Counted from the first letter of the stretch, positions 38,192-46,196 are shown. The stretch: 64,000 bases of DNA from Prosthecobacter debontii (GCA_945905735.1 CAMDQC010000009.1:1-64000), one strand, 5' to 3'. Notes: generated by a model not told the origin, from the letters alone. A program made the numbers and translations.

Positions 38192-38623
38192 TTACGATTC
38201 CACTCGCTCCGCACGCTTCGCGATCTGCTCCTTTTTCCCCGCACTGTCCGGCAAGTAGGGAGCGACAAACGCATCGTGAAAAGTGAACACATCCTTAAAG
38301 TCGTCGATCGAATCCGTCGGCGTCTTTCCGAAGACACCAAGTTCAATAAGGTTCCAGACCATCGCGCCGAAGTCGTCCGTCTTCTTCACACCCCAGTATT
38401 CCAAAACTGTCGGCACCATCGGGCCATATTGCTTGATCGCAAAAAGCCGGATGCCTTCGCAGAGCTGCGGGCCGGTGACGTGCCCACCCTCGCCGAGTTG
38501 GCGTTTGCGGAGCTTTACCGTCTGGTCGAGCGCATCACGCAGGAACAAGTAAGCCTCACGCGTGTAGCGCGGGTCGGAGTCGATAATGAGTTCTACAGCC
38601 TCTGTAAATTCGAGCTTCTGCAT
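38192..38623 (-). CDS. Minf_1886 family protein
   Basis: A 143-residue protein starting MQKLEFTEAVELI, with DPRYTREAYLFLRDALDQT, HVTGPQLCEGIRLFA and GVKKTDDFGAMVWNLIELG. It matches my memory of the Minf_1886 family, a small conserved protein of Verrucomicrobiota and Planctomycetes with unknown function. The start was chosen at the ATG at 38623; the open frame continues upstream without family similarity. It is next to and just upstream of glnD, so the two may share a transcript. Confidence 0.85.
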   Translation of the reverse strand: MQKLEFTEAVELIIDSDPRYTREAYLFLRDALDQTVKLRKRQLGEGGHVTGPQLCEGIRLFAIKQYGPMVPTVLEYWGVKKTDDFGAMVWNLIELGVFGKTPTDSIDDFKDVFTFHDAFVAPYLPDSAGKKEQIAKRAERVES

Positions 38624-38738
38624 GGTTGAGCGGCTGCAAGGTAGCAACGTCGTGCGGGGCGTCAATCGTTCGGAAGGATTCTTCCGCAGAATTGGTGCAA
38701 AATCACACGTTAGCCAGAAGCCCCCTCATTGCGGAACT

Positions 38739-39236
38739 TTAGTTCCAGAGTTCCGCAAGGTCGGGGTCCTGCTTCATGTTGTTCTTGATCGCGGCGTTGA
38801 GCTTTACCGCAGTCTGCACGCACTGCCGGGCGATTTTTAGATTCCCCCACCGGGCTTCGTAGCAGCCGAGATTGTAGTGGAGGATTCCGGTTCGGCGCAG
38901 CCATTCCGGGGCACCTTGGAGGACTTCGGCGGCTTCATCTCCTTTGTCGAGCTGGTGCAGGGCAAAGGCGCGCTGCACGGTAAATTCATCCTCATCCCGA
39001 AAGAGCGATGAGCCCCTGACAGACAAGCGTGCGGCGGAGGAGAATCGGCGAAGGTGGAGCAAGATTCGGATTCGAGCGATGAGGACATCAGCGGTCTCCT
39101 GTTCGTCTTCCAGAATGGAATCCAGTTGCTTCAAAGCCTCGCGGTGGAGGCCTAGAAACACGAAGCCTTCAGCGGCCTGAAGCGCGTTGTAAGTCTCAGC
39201 ACTATGCTGTTTCGAGCGATTGGAAAGAGTCAGCAT
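38739..39236 (-). CDS. TPR-like protein
   Basis: A 165-residue protein of helical repeats: SAETYNALQAAEGFVFLGL, HREALKQLDSILEDE, HLRRFSSAARLSVRGSSL and LHYNLGCYEARWGNLKIA. It resembles a short TPR protein of the type that bridges secretion or regulatory partners. There is no signal peptide. An in-frame ATG 24 bases upstream (MLNKEIVI) is an alternative start. It is followed downstream by a 115-bp gap before Minf_1886. Confidence 0.7.
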   Translation of the reverse strand: MLTLSNRSKQHSAETYNALQAAEGFVFLGLHREALKQLDSILEDEQETADVLIARIRILLHLRRFSSAARLSVRGSSLFRDEDEFTVQRAFALHQLDKGDEAAEVLQGAPEWLRRTGILHYNLGCYEARWGNLKIARQCVQTAVKLNAAIKNNMKQDPDLAELWN

Positions 39237-39331
39237 GATAACGATTTCTTTGTTTAGCATCGTGTATGCCAGTGCGTTTTTCAACTGGGAGTTTGCCTCC
39301 GAAGCGTCCTCCCATATTCGGCTGGACTGCT

Positions 39332-40195
39332 CTACTTCCGGCGTTGATTCGCGGGCAACTCCGACTTTTTGATTTTGGTAAGCTCCGCACGTTTCGCAGC
39401 GATCTGCTGATTCATGGCTGCGATTACTTTCGACATCGGGCGGAAGTAATCCGCCAACTCCGTTTGCTGCGCCCCCGTACGCTCGCTCGGCTCCAGCGCG
39501 ATGGTTTGCCGGATCGACTCCGGTAGTTCCCGCACGGGCGGTTCCTTGGCCGTGGCGGAAATGCGAATGCGGTTCAGATGATGCGCGCTGTGATCCTGCC
39601 GGAGGGTGAATGTGAGCACCGTCTCAGCGCCGAGGTTTAGCGGCTTGGTCAATTCGAAGACAGCGGCGTGCGGCTTGTCCGTCGAGCCTGCGAAGGCCCA
39701 GCCTGTCTTCGGGTTTCCATCGATCGCAGCCTCCGGCCCGAATTTCTTCTGCGCATAATCCGCGCTCGCCAGCGCGAGCGTCACACCGGTCACTTGGAAC
39801 TCGCTCAGGATCGCGTTCCCATTGCGCCCGATGATTCCGCGCTCCGGGAGCACTTCTACGCGGAACGCCGTGATCTTTCGCAGCGCCGTCGTCGCCCGAA
39901 TCGTGTAGTTTTCCTTTTCCGCGAGTTTCTCGGGAGCCCTCAGCGAGCCGTCCGACAGCGCTTCCAGCTTGCCCTTCCGCGACACAGCATCGAGCACCTT
40001 AAGCGGCTCCCACTGCACTGGCGTGTGCAAGTCGGATTCCCACTCATGCAGCTCACGCTCGAAGTCTTCCGTCATCGCTTTCACCGCAGACTCCAGCGCA
40101 GCGAGTTCCGCCTCCGCCTTACCGCGCAACAGTGACCTGTCCGCGAAAGCAGCATGGGCAAAAATTGTTGCGAGAAAAATGAGCGGTCGAAGCAT
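39332..40195 (-). CDS. Secreted free-standing module resembling the middle part of PSD1/DUF1553 proteins
   Basis: A 287-residue protein with signal peptide MLRPLIFLATIFAHAAFA. The body has ITAFRVEVLPERGIIGRNGN, ILSEFQVTGVTL, IDGNPKTGWAFAGSTDKPHA, LTFTLRQDH and ALEPSERTGAQQTELADYF. I recognise this stretch as the segment that normally sits between DUF1549 and DUF1553 in PSD1/planctomycete-cytochrome proteins. Neither flanking domain nor a heme site is present. It may be a carbohydrate-binding-like part of its own or a remnant of a larger gene. It is divergent from the FtsX half-gene. Confidence 0.65.
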   Translation of the reverse strand: MLRPLIFLATIFAHAAFADRSLLRGKAEAELAALESAVKAMTEDFERELHEWESDLHTPVQWEPLKVLDAVSRKGKLEALSDGSLRAPEKLAEKENYTIRATTALRKITAFRVEVLPERGIIGRNGNAILSEFQVTGVTLALASADYAQKKFGPEAAIDGNPKTGWAFAGSTDKPHAAVFELTKPLNLGAETVLTFTLRQDHSAHHLNRIRISATAKEPPVRELPESIRQTIALEPSERTGAQQTELADYFRPMSKVIAAMNQQIAAKRAELTKIKKSELPANQRRK

Positions 40196-40348
40196 GAGAT
40201 GCGTGTCGCATCGTAAATCCCGTGCCGGGAGAAAGCGTAGCGGGATCATCGGATAGTTCAGAGCACTGTCGAGTTGGTGAAAGAGAGCGTTATCATCTCG
40301 ACTCCGCCTCCGTCTCGCGGGAAACCATCGCACGAAGGGCAAACACCA

Positions 40349-41689
40349 ATGAACGACAACAAAACACAAGCATCAGAGTCCGGCGGAAAACCGAGACGGC
40401 GTCCGGTAATCGCCGTGCTTGCAGGCGTGGCAGCGCTGGCTTTAGCCGCGATGAGCGGAGGCAATCCACAGCTCTTCTTCGGTGCAGGCGCACTCCTTCT
40501 CACTAGCGGTATTCTATTCACCCGCCACGCCATGAGCCGCTTGGCCACAGCTTCCACCCCCGACTCCGTGAGCGACCTCGCCCTGCGCAACACCACGCGA
40601 CGAAGCGGGCGCTCGCTGGCGACGATTGGCGTTCTGGCGAGTGGCGTCTTCATGGTCGTGGCCGTGGATTCTTTCAGAAAAACGGGGACGGATGACACGG
40701 TCGGCACCGGCGGTTTCGCGCTCGTGGGGGAAAGCGCATCCGCCATCTACGAAGACCTTAATTCGCAGAAAGGACGCGACGCTTACGCGCTCGACGACAA
40801 GCTCATGGACGGCGTCCGAGTGGTGCAAATGCGCGTGCGGGACGGGGATGATGCGAGCTGCTTGAATCTCAATCGTGCCGCGCAGCCGAAGCTGCTGGGA
40901 ACGAGGTTTTCAGAGCTTGGAGACATTGCTTTCGGCATCAACTGGAACAGCACCGTTCCCGAAGACCCCGCTGCCATTCCCGGTGTCGTGGACGCCAATA
41001 CCCTCCAATGGGCGCTGCAAAAAAGCGTGGGCGACAAGCTCAACTACACGGACGAACGGGGCCAGTCGCTCGCCGTAGAAATGTCCGCCACGCTCAAAGG
41101 CTCTATGATGCAAGGGCTCGTGCTCCTTCCCGAAGCCCGCTTCATCGAAAAATTCCCGAACTCCGCCGGCTACCGTTTCTTCCTCATTGATTGCCCGCCC
41201 GCCAAAGCCGCCGCCGTGCGCGAGCACCTCACCGCGCAGCTTGGCGACCGTGGGCTGGAGCTGGTCCCGGCGGCGCAGCGGCTCGCGGAGTTCAACGCCG
41301 TGGAAAACACTTACCTCTCCATTTTCCAAGTCCTCGGAGGGCTCGGCATCCTCCTCGGCAGCGCTGGGCTGGGCATCGTCGTAGCCCGCAACGTCCTCGA
41401 AAGGCGGCGGGAGTTTGGGCTGCTGGAGGCTGTCGGATTCAAGCCCGCGCAACTCCGCGCACTCGTCTTCGCCGAGCACCGCTGGCTCATCGTGGCAGCG
41501 CTGGGCATCGGCTCGGTGAGCGCCATCGTCGCCGTCTCGCCCGGTATTTTGCAAAAAGGGGCGAGCTTCCCGTGGGGGCAGCTTTCCATCCTCTTCGTCG
41601 GGATGGCTGCGCTCAGCGTCTTCTGGGTCTGGCTGGCCACCCGCCTCGCCCTACGCGGCTCTCAGCTCAGCGCGCTGCGCGGGGAGTGA
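40349..41689 (+). CDS. FtsX-like ABC permease, probably the C-terminal half only
   Basis: A protein of 446 residues. Two membrane segments near the start (AVLAGVAALALAAMS, FFGAGALLLTSGILF) are followed by the NTTRRSGRSLATIGVLASGVF region, a periplasmic domain, and three C-terminal membrane segments. The FtsX signature VARNVLERRREFGLLEAVG is near residue 350. Full-length permeases of this class usually have a second FtsX domain before this one, and an ATPase next door; neither is present. The frame stays open upstream to a stop at 40240 with coding-like sequence, so the 5' part may have been lost. Possible pseudogene or orphan permease. Confidence 0.7.
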   Translation: MNDNKTQASESGGKPRRRPVIAVLAGVAALALAAMSGGNPQLFFGAGALLLTSGILFTRHAMSRLATASTPDSVSDLALRNTTRRSGRSLATIGVLASGVFMVVAVDSFRKTGTDDTVGTGGFALVGESASAIYEDLNSQKGRDAYALDDKLMDGVRVVQMRVRDGDDASCLNLNRAAQPKLLGTRFSELGDIAFGINWNSTVPEDPAAIPGVVDANTLQWALQKSVGDKLNYTDERGQSLAVEMSATLKGSMMQGLVLLPEARFIEKFPNSAGYRFFLIDCPPAKAAAVREHLTAQLGDRGLELVPAAQRLAEFNAVENTYLSIFQVLGGLGILLGSAGLGIVVARNVLERRREFGLLEAVGFKPAQLRALVFAEHRWLIVAALGIGSVSAIVAVSPGILQKGASFPWGQLSILFVGMAALSVFWVWLATRLALRGSQLSALRGE

Positions 41690-41720
41690 CTCCAATAATA
41701 CGCTACAAGTGCAGCATATA

Positions 41721-42182
41721 TTACTGCTCGCCCGCAGCCCGACAAATGGCGGCGATAAGAGCGTCATCAAACCAGCAGCCAGCGATGGTTTGCAGTTCGG
41801 CGATGACCGAAGAAACGTCCGCTATGAGACCAGCATCTTTCGCAAGAACAAGGCACCCTAGCAGGCCCGTGGTCTTGAGGCCCAGTGCGCGCGCGACACG
41901 ACGACCGAGGCGTTCATCCATCAAGACCGTGCCCGCATGAAGGTCGAGCGCGAGAGCCAGTGCTTCCGACTCGCCAGCGTCGAGGTCTGCAGAGGTGATG
42001 CTCGCAGGGATGTTGCGAGGCTTACGCACCTTCAGCCATTCGGGCAAAATTGAGTGACTGCGCAGCAGTTCGTGTTCGACGGCTGGAGGAATAAATATCT
42101 CGGAGAATAGCTGCTGTAAAAGGTCCGCCCGTCCGACGTTCAACAATGCCGTGAGTGGCGAGGTATCACTGACGACGAGCAT
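41721..42182 (-). CDS. PIN-like toxin (DUF3368 type)
   Basis: A 153-residue protein beginning MLVVSDTSPLTALLNVGR. The acidic PIN residues are visible: Asp6 near the start, Glu in DLDAGESEALALA, and Asp in TVLMDERLGRRVA. DUF3368 PIN-like proteins are RNase-type toxins of type II toxin-antitoxin pairs. It lies 3 bp after the UPF0175 gene, its expected antitoxin. Confidence 0.88.
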   Translation of the reverse strand: MLVVSDTSPLTALLNVGRADLLQQLFSEIFIPPAVEHELLRSHSILPEWLKVRKPRNIPASITSADLDAGESEALALALDLHAGTVLMDERLGRRVARALGLKTTGLLGCLVLAKDAGLIADVSSVIAELQTIAGCWFDDALIAAICRAAGEQ

Positions 42183-42185
42183 GGC

Positions 42186-42434
42186 TCAACGAACGATGGA
42201 CTTCCGCAGTTCCGCGATGGTAATGAGGTCTTCCGCGAATTCATCGACGCCGTAGTGCATCGGGATGCGTCGCCGTCCCAGTTCGCTCATGAACTCCGCC
42301 TGCGACAATCCAGCCGCCTCAGCAGCCTGCCCAAGGGTGACTTCTTCCGCCGTGAAAAGCCCGATGGCGAGGTGCAATGCAGCCCGACTCTCGGTGAGCG
42401 AGGCTTCCAGCGGAGCAGGCAGAGTGATGTTCAT
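42186..42434 (-). CDS. UPF0175-family antitoxin
   Basis: An 82-residue protein starting MNITLPAPLEASL. It has the UPF0175 signature GLFTAEEVTLGQAAEAAGLS, AEFMSELGRRRIPMHYG, a small ribbon or HTH-type DNA-binding fold. The start was chosen at the ATG at 42434; the open frame runs 75 bases further up without family similarity and would overlap the PanB-like gene end. With the PIN gene it forms a type II toxin-antitoxin pair, probably autoregulated. Confidence 0.87.
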   Translation of the reverse strand: MNITLPAPLEASLTESRAALHLAIGLFTAEEVTLGQAAEAAGLSQAEFMSELGRRRIPMHYGVDEFAEDLITIAELRKSIVR

Positions 42435-42501
42435 GATGCGAGCAAGGTAATCACGCGGGGCGCAGTCGGCAAGGCGAGTTCCACTGCCGGTTCGTGTAAT
42501 G

Positions 42502-43311
42502 TCACCCAAGGACCTCCCGCATCACCTCATCCAAAAACGCCGCCTCCATTTCCACGAGGTGACTGCGCTCGGGGAAGCGGTTTTCTTGCACGTCGGCGAT
42601 GTATTCGCGGAAGGCGGCGATGCGTTCTTGCTGGAGGCGGCGGTGCTCGGCGGCGAAGTCGCGGTAGGCTTTGGCGTGACGCGGCGGGCGCTCTTCGTAG
42701 TCGCCGAGGATGTCGTCGGAGAAGAGAAATTGCGTGTCACATCCGCTGCCGCTGCCGAGGGACATGAGGAGTATTTTCGTCTGCGAGCAAAGGAACCGGG
42801 CGAGGTTGTGCGGGACGACTTCGAGCTCGGCGGCGTAAGCTCCGGCGGCTTCGAGCTGCTTCATACGGCGGTGGAGTTCTTTGGCCTCTGCGACGGTGCG
42901 CCCGATGGCGCGATAGCCGGTCCAGGTGACGTGGCGCGGGACGAGCCCGAGGTGCCCGACGACCGGGATGCCTTCGCGGGCCATAGCCTCTATTATAAAG
43001 GGACTGGCGGAACAATAGACGGAGCTTGCACCGAGTTCGAGGGCACGGAATGCGACGCGGACGGCTTCCTCCGGCGAGGCGAGTCCGTGCGGTGTGGCGC
43101 AGGAGAGAAAACTGCGCGGCGCGGCGGCGACGAGTGCGGGCAGACGCGACTGCGCCTCGGGGCTGTCGAAGCTGCAACTCATCAAATCAACTCCCGCCTC
43201 TTCCGCCGCGGCGGCTTCCTGCGGAGACTTGACGTGGATGTGCGTGAGGCAGCGTTTCCCTTTGAGCTGCTGGAGGTCGAAGACGGTGTATTTTTTGCGT
43301 GGCCGAAGCAT
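42502..43311 (-). CDS. Divergent PanB-like (ketopantoate hydroxymethyltransferase family) protein
   Basis: A 269-residue TIM-barrel protein aligned to PanB by eye. Retained pieces are IPVVGHLGLVPRHV (like the family's GHLGLTPQSV), a catalytic-type Glu in ELEVVPHNLA, and CDTQFLFSDDILG. In PanB the metal and substrate are held by Asp45, Asp84, Lys112 and Glu114 (E. coli numbering). The matching segments here read FDSPEAQ, SCATPHG and VYCSAS, so at least the last three are lost. It probably does not catalyse the standard reaction in pantothenate synthesis. Start is the ATG at 43311. It is not in an obvious operon; the antitoxin gene lies downstream on the same strand. Confidence 0.65.
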   Translation of the reverse strand: MLRPRKKYTVFDLQQLKGKRCLTHIHVKSPQEAAAAEEAGVDLMSCSFDSPEAQSRLPALVAAAPRSFLSCATPHGLASPEEAVRVAFRALELGASSVYCSASPFIIEAMAREGIPVVGHLGLVPRHVTWTGYRAIGRTVAEAKELHRRMKQLEAAGAYAAELEVVPHNLARFLCSQTKILLMSLGSGSGCDTQFLFSDDILGDYEERPPRHAKAYRDFAAEHRRLQQERIAAFREYIADVQENRFPERSHLVEMEAAFLDEVMREVLG

Positions 43312-43435
43312 GGCGAGAGTGTGTGGCGTGCGCTGTTCATGGTCCAGCCCGCACTCCTTCCCCGATGAACAGGAGATTCATGTCAGTGCGGCGTGACGGG
43401 GCCGCAGAAAGCCGTTAAGCGTCGGCCTGACAACC

Positions 43436-44575
43436 ATGCGCATCGTATCCCGAAAAGTCCGACTCTTACTCATCACCCTCCTCTGCGGGATCGTCGTGCT
43501 GACGGGCTGGCAGGTGTGGAAACGCTGGCTCGGGCCGTGGATGTTTCCGCCCACCCCGATGATCGTCACGCCCTCGCTCGTGCTCACGGACCTGACTGCG
43601 AAGTCGCTCTTCTTCAGCAATGAAGCGCGCGGCTGGCTGCTCAAGCTACGCCCGGATTTGCTCGCGGCAGACGACCGCGACCCGAGTAGCAACAGGAGCC
43701 GCGCGGTGCGCCAGGCGAACGTGAATCCGGAGCTCTTCCGGCAGTTGGACCGGCAGGTGCGCTTCGACACCGTGCTGCTCCTCGGCGACCCGAGCGGCTT
43801 TCAGCGACTGCTCGATCATCTCATTAAGCCGGAACCATCGAAGCGCGACTTCCAGCTCGTCTATATGGACCACTGGTCCTACGTCTTCAAACGCGGGAAC
43901 GTGAAGCCGTGGGAGCCCGCCGATGCGGATGCGCTGCGGGCGAAAGTGGCTGCTCTATCGTCTAGGGATCGCGCCACTTTCCTCTCCAAGACTGCCGCGA
44001 AAATGCTCGCGATTCGCGAGTATGGAGAGGCGCGGAAATGGGTGGAAGAAGCTCTGGCGCTGGACGGGGATTCGGTAGATGCCCTAGCCGGGATGGCAAA
44101 CTACCAGATCACGCTCGGCAAATGGAAAGAGGCCGAGGCGCTGGCCGACAAAGCGCTGGAGAAGAATGCAGACTTCGTCCCGGCGCTCGCCGCGAAGCTC
44201 GTCGCACAGCGGGCCACAAAGCATTTCCTCGATGCGTTCCGCACATCGAAGCGGCTGAACACGCTCATCCCCGAAGACCCCGTCCGCCTTTTCCAACACG
44301 CAGAAACCGCCCGCGAAGCACGCCTGCGGGCCGAGCAAGTGAAGGCGCTCGAACGCCTCATCAAGCTCGCAGAAGACGAGGGCCGCCCGACCGGCGCGTA
44401 TGAGTTCTACCTCGGCGACGCGCACATTTACCTCTCCACGGAAGACGTCGCGCACGTCCCCCAAGCCGTCGAGCATCTCCGCAAAGCTCTTGCCGACCAG
44501 ACGCTCTCCGCCGAGCACCGCAAGTTCGCCGAAGAGCGCATGGCCACCATCCGCGAGCGCACGGGGCTAAAGTGA
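43436..44575 (+). CDS. Membrane-anchored TPR protein
   Basis: A 379-residue protein. It has an N-terminal membrane anchor (LLLITLLCGIVVLTGWQV), a globular region with no recognised motif, and then TPR helices at about 200-290 (YGEARKWVEEALALDGDS, GKWKEAEALADKALEKNAD) and further helical pairs to the C-terminus. Likely periplasmic or membrane-facing scaffold. It lies upstream of nadD on the same strand with about 50 bp between; function unknown. Confidence 0.72.
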   Translation: MRIVSRKVRLLLITLLCGIVVLTGWQVWKRWLGPWMFPPTPMIVTPSLVLTDLTAKSLFFSNEARGWLLKLRPDLLAADDRDPSSNRSRAVRQANVNPELFRQLDRQVRFDTVLLLGDPSGFQRLLDHLIKPEPSKRDFQLVYMDHWSYVFKRGNVKPWEPADADALRAKVAALSSRDRATFLSKTAAKMLAIREYGEARKWVEEALALDGDSVDALAGMANYQITLGKWKEAEALADKALEKNADFVPALAAKLVAQRATKHFLDAFRTSKRLNTLIPEDPVRLFQHAETAREARLRAEQVKALERLIKLAEDEGRPTGAYEFYLGDAHIYLSTEDVAHVPQAVEHLRKALADQTLSAEHRKFAEERMATIRERTGLK

Positions 44576-44627
44576 GCGGCAAATCGCGCTTGCCCGGCAA
44601 GGGCGCAGCCGACGATGCTCCCCGCGG

Positions 44628-45182
44628 ATGAAAACAGCGCTTTACGGCGGGAGCTTCGACCCGATTCACCACGGACATTTGATCCTCGCTCGCGAGGCCA
44701 TGGAGCAGCTTGGGATCGACCGTGTCGTCTTCATCCCCGCAGCCGTCTCCCCATTCAAACTTGAGGCACAACCCGCTCCCGCAGACGTCCGACTGGCGAT
44801 GGTGCGGGCCGCGATTGCGGGCGAGAAAGGCTTTGAGTGCGACGACTCCGAAGTCCACCGCCCCGGCCCCAGCTTCACCGTGGACACTGTCGAAGCGTGG
44901 CTCAAGCGCGCACCCGGCGACGAGCTGTTCTACTTCATCGGGCAAGATAACGTGCGCGATCTCCCCAAATGGCGGCGCTGGCCCGAGCTGCGGGAACTCG
45001 TGCAATTCGTCGTCTTCGAGCGCGACTCCGGCGCACCCCCGCACGACTTCCCCCGCATCGTGCGCCGCTTCGATGTCTCCGCGACCGAAGTGCGCAAGCG
45101 AGTCGCCGAGGGCCGCAGCACCCGCTACCTCCTCCCCGAAGCCGTGCGCGCCATCGTCGAAGCGCACCGCCTTTACCGGTAG
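44628..45182 (+). CDS. nadD: Nicotinate-nucleotide adenylyltransferase
   Basis: A 184-residue protein with the nucleotidyltransferase motif GGSFDPIHHGHL at 7-18, FIPAAVSPFK, IGQDNVRDLPKWRRW, and the C-terminal motif VSATEVRKR. It joins ATP to nicotinate mononucleotide to give deamido-NAD, the second-last step of NAD synthesis. In most bacteria nadD is followed directly by rsfS. Here a toxin-antitoxin pair separates them, and a second diverged copy of the nadD 3' end lies directly before rsfS. Confidence 0.95.
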   Translation: MKTALYGGSFDPIHHGHLILAREAMEQLGIDRVVFIPAAVSPFKLEAQPAPADVRLAMVRAAIAGEKGFECDDSEVHRPGPSFTVDTVEAWLKRAPGDELFYFIGQDNVRDLPKWRRWPELRELVQFVVFERDSGAPPHDFPRIVRRFDVSATEVRKRVAEGRSTRYLLPEAVRAIVEAHRLYR

Positions 45183-45227
45183 AAATTGCGGGTTGCCTCG
45201 CTCTGGTTTCGGGGTCAGTTTGCGCGC

Positions 45228-45452
45228 ATGATTCTCGAACAAATTCCCAGCGTTCAGCGGCTCTCGTCTGCTGAGAAATGGCAGCTCATTGATGAGCTGT
45301 GGGATGGCCTGCTCCCGCAGCCGGACTCCGCGCCACGGCCTGAGATTGTGGCGCTGCTAGAGGCGCGGCTCGCAGAGTATCGCAGCAATCCTGCGGCGGC
45401 GGCTCCTTGGGCGGAAGTGAAGGCCCGGCTCCGGGCAGCTCGCGGGGAATGA
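45228..45452 (+). CDS. Addiction-module antitoxin (ParD/RelB-like component)
   Basis: A 74-residue protein with SSAEKWQLIDELWDGLL at the N-terminus and PEIVALLEARLAEYRSNP later. This is the layout of the short addiction-module component family that pairs with RelE/ParE toxins. Start at the ATG at 45228. Its stop overlaps the toxin ATG by three bases, as expected for coupled translation. The pair sits between nadD and its displaced tail. Confidence 0.85.
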   Translation: MILEQIPSVQRLSSAEKWQLIDELWDGLLPQPDSAPRPEIVALLEARLAEYRSNPAAAAPWAEVKARLRAARGE

Positions 45453-45751
45453 TGGAACTGGTCGTCCTCTCCCGATCGGAAGGTGAGATTTTGGAGACGC
45501 AAGCGCGGCTCGAAGATGGAGAGCCCGGTCGCGGCGACCGCTTTAATGAGCGTGCGGAACAGGCGCTCGACCGCATCCTTTCCTTCCCAGAATGCGGCCC
45601 GCTCTACTCGGCTCCTTTTCGGCGTCTGCTCATCCGCGATTTTCCGATGGGGATATTTTACAGCATCGAAGGACGCCGCGTGGTCATCCATGCAGTGTTG
45701 GACTTGCGGCAGGACGAGCGCGCCATCGTTCGCAGATTGGGTATTTCATAG
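45449..45751 (+). CDS. RelE/ParE-family toxin
   Basis: A 100-residue protein with EILETQARLEDGEPGRGDRFN, ILSFPECGPLYSAPFRRLL and VVIHAVLDLRQDERAI, which match RelE/ParE-superfamily toxins (ribosome-dependent mRNA cleavage or gyrase poisoning, depending on branch). The start is the ATG at 45449, overlapping the antitoxin stop. Its final codons (IVRRLGIS) run straight into the NadD-like fragment after the TAG. This may be chance, or the toxin end may have been fused to old nadD sequence. Confidence 0.87.
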   Translation: MMELVVLSRSEGEILETQARLEDGEPGRGDRFNERAEQALDRILSFPECGPLYSAPFRRLLIRDFPMGIFYSIEGRRVVIHAVLDLRQDERAIVRRLGIS

Positions 45752-45859
45752 GAAGTGCGTACGCGGGTTGCAGAGCGGCGAAGCATCGGCTATCTCGTCC
45801 CGGAAGCAGTGCGCTCGATGATCGAAACGCACGGTCTTTACCAAGGAGAACGTCATTAA
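45752..45859 (+). pseudogene. Displaced remnant of a nadD 3' end
   Basis: Thirty-five codons in one frame after the toxin stop read EVRTRVAERRSIGYLVPEAV and continue to QGERH and TAA. Aligned to the intact NadD C-terminus from EVRKRV to LYR, 20 of 31 residues are identical by my count. The TAA overlaps the rsfS start by one base. There is no start codon of its own, so it is not a gene; it marks where nadD originally ended. Confidence 0.9.
45843..45857 (+). promoter_or_regulatory. Ribosome binding site and ATT start codon of rsfS
   Basis: AAGGAG (45843-45848) is followed by six bases and ATT (45855-45857). This is the strongest Shine-Dalgarno match near the gene. The first in-frame ATG or GTG would lie inside the conserved domain; TTG at 45879 would cost eight residues and has no ribosome site. 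Confidence 0.75.
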
Positions 45860-46196
45860 CTCAGAAGAACTAGCCCGTTTGTGCGCAAGCATCGCAGCCG
45901 ATAAAAAGGCCGAAGACATCATCGCGATTGACCTGCGCAGTCTATCCACTTTCACCGACTTTTTTGTGATCTGCTCCGGTGCGTCCGAGCCACAGCTCAA
46001 GGCCATCGCGGGGGAGATTAAGGACCGCCTGAAGGTGGACCATGCGACCCCTGCGCTGGGCATTGATGGCTTCCCGCTCAGCCAGTGGGTGGTGGCGGAT
46101 TTCGGCAGCGTGGTGGTCCACGTCTTCCATCCTGAGAAGCGCGCGATTTATCGGCTGGAGGACCTTTGGAATGATGCTCCGCGCTTGAGCCTATGA
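45855..46196 (+). CDS. rsfS: Ribosomal silencing factor RsfS
   Basis: A 113-residue protein with KKAEDIIAIDLRSLSTFTDF, FVICSGASEPQLKAIAGEI, WVVADFGSVVVHVF and YRLEDLWNDA. It binds L14 on the 50S subunit and blocks subunit joining in starvation. The start is most likely ATT, giving M-NSEELARLCASIAADKKAE, which fits the N-terminal length of B. subtilis YqeL. It overlaps the nadD remnant's stop by one base and the pheA-like start by four (ATGA). The nadD-rsfS order is broken by the inserted toxin-antitoxin pair. Confidence 0.93.
   Translation: MNSEELARLCASIAADKKAEDIIAIDLRSLSTFTDFFVICSGASEPQLKAIAGEIKDRLKVDHATPALGIDGFPLSQWVVADFGSVVVHVFHPEKRAIYRLEDLWNDAPRLSL

Noticed and set aside
45752-45859. Independent small gene after the ParE-like toxin
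   Set aside because: No start codon or ribosome site belongs to it; its codons match the end of NadD and are better explained as a remnant.
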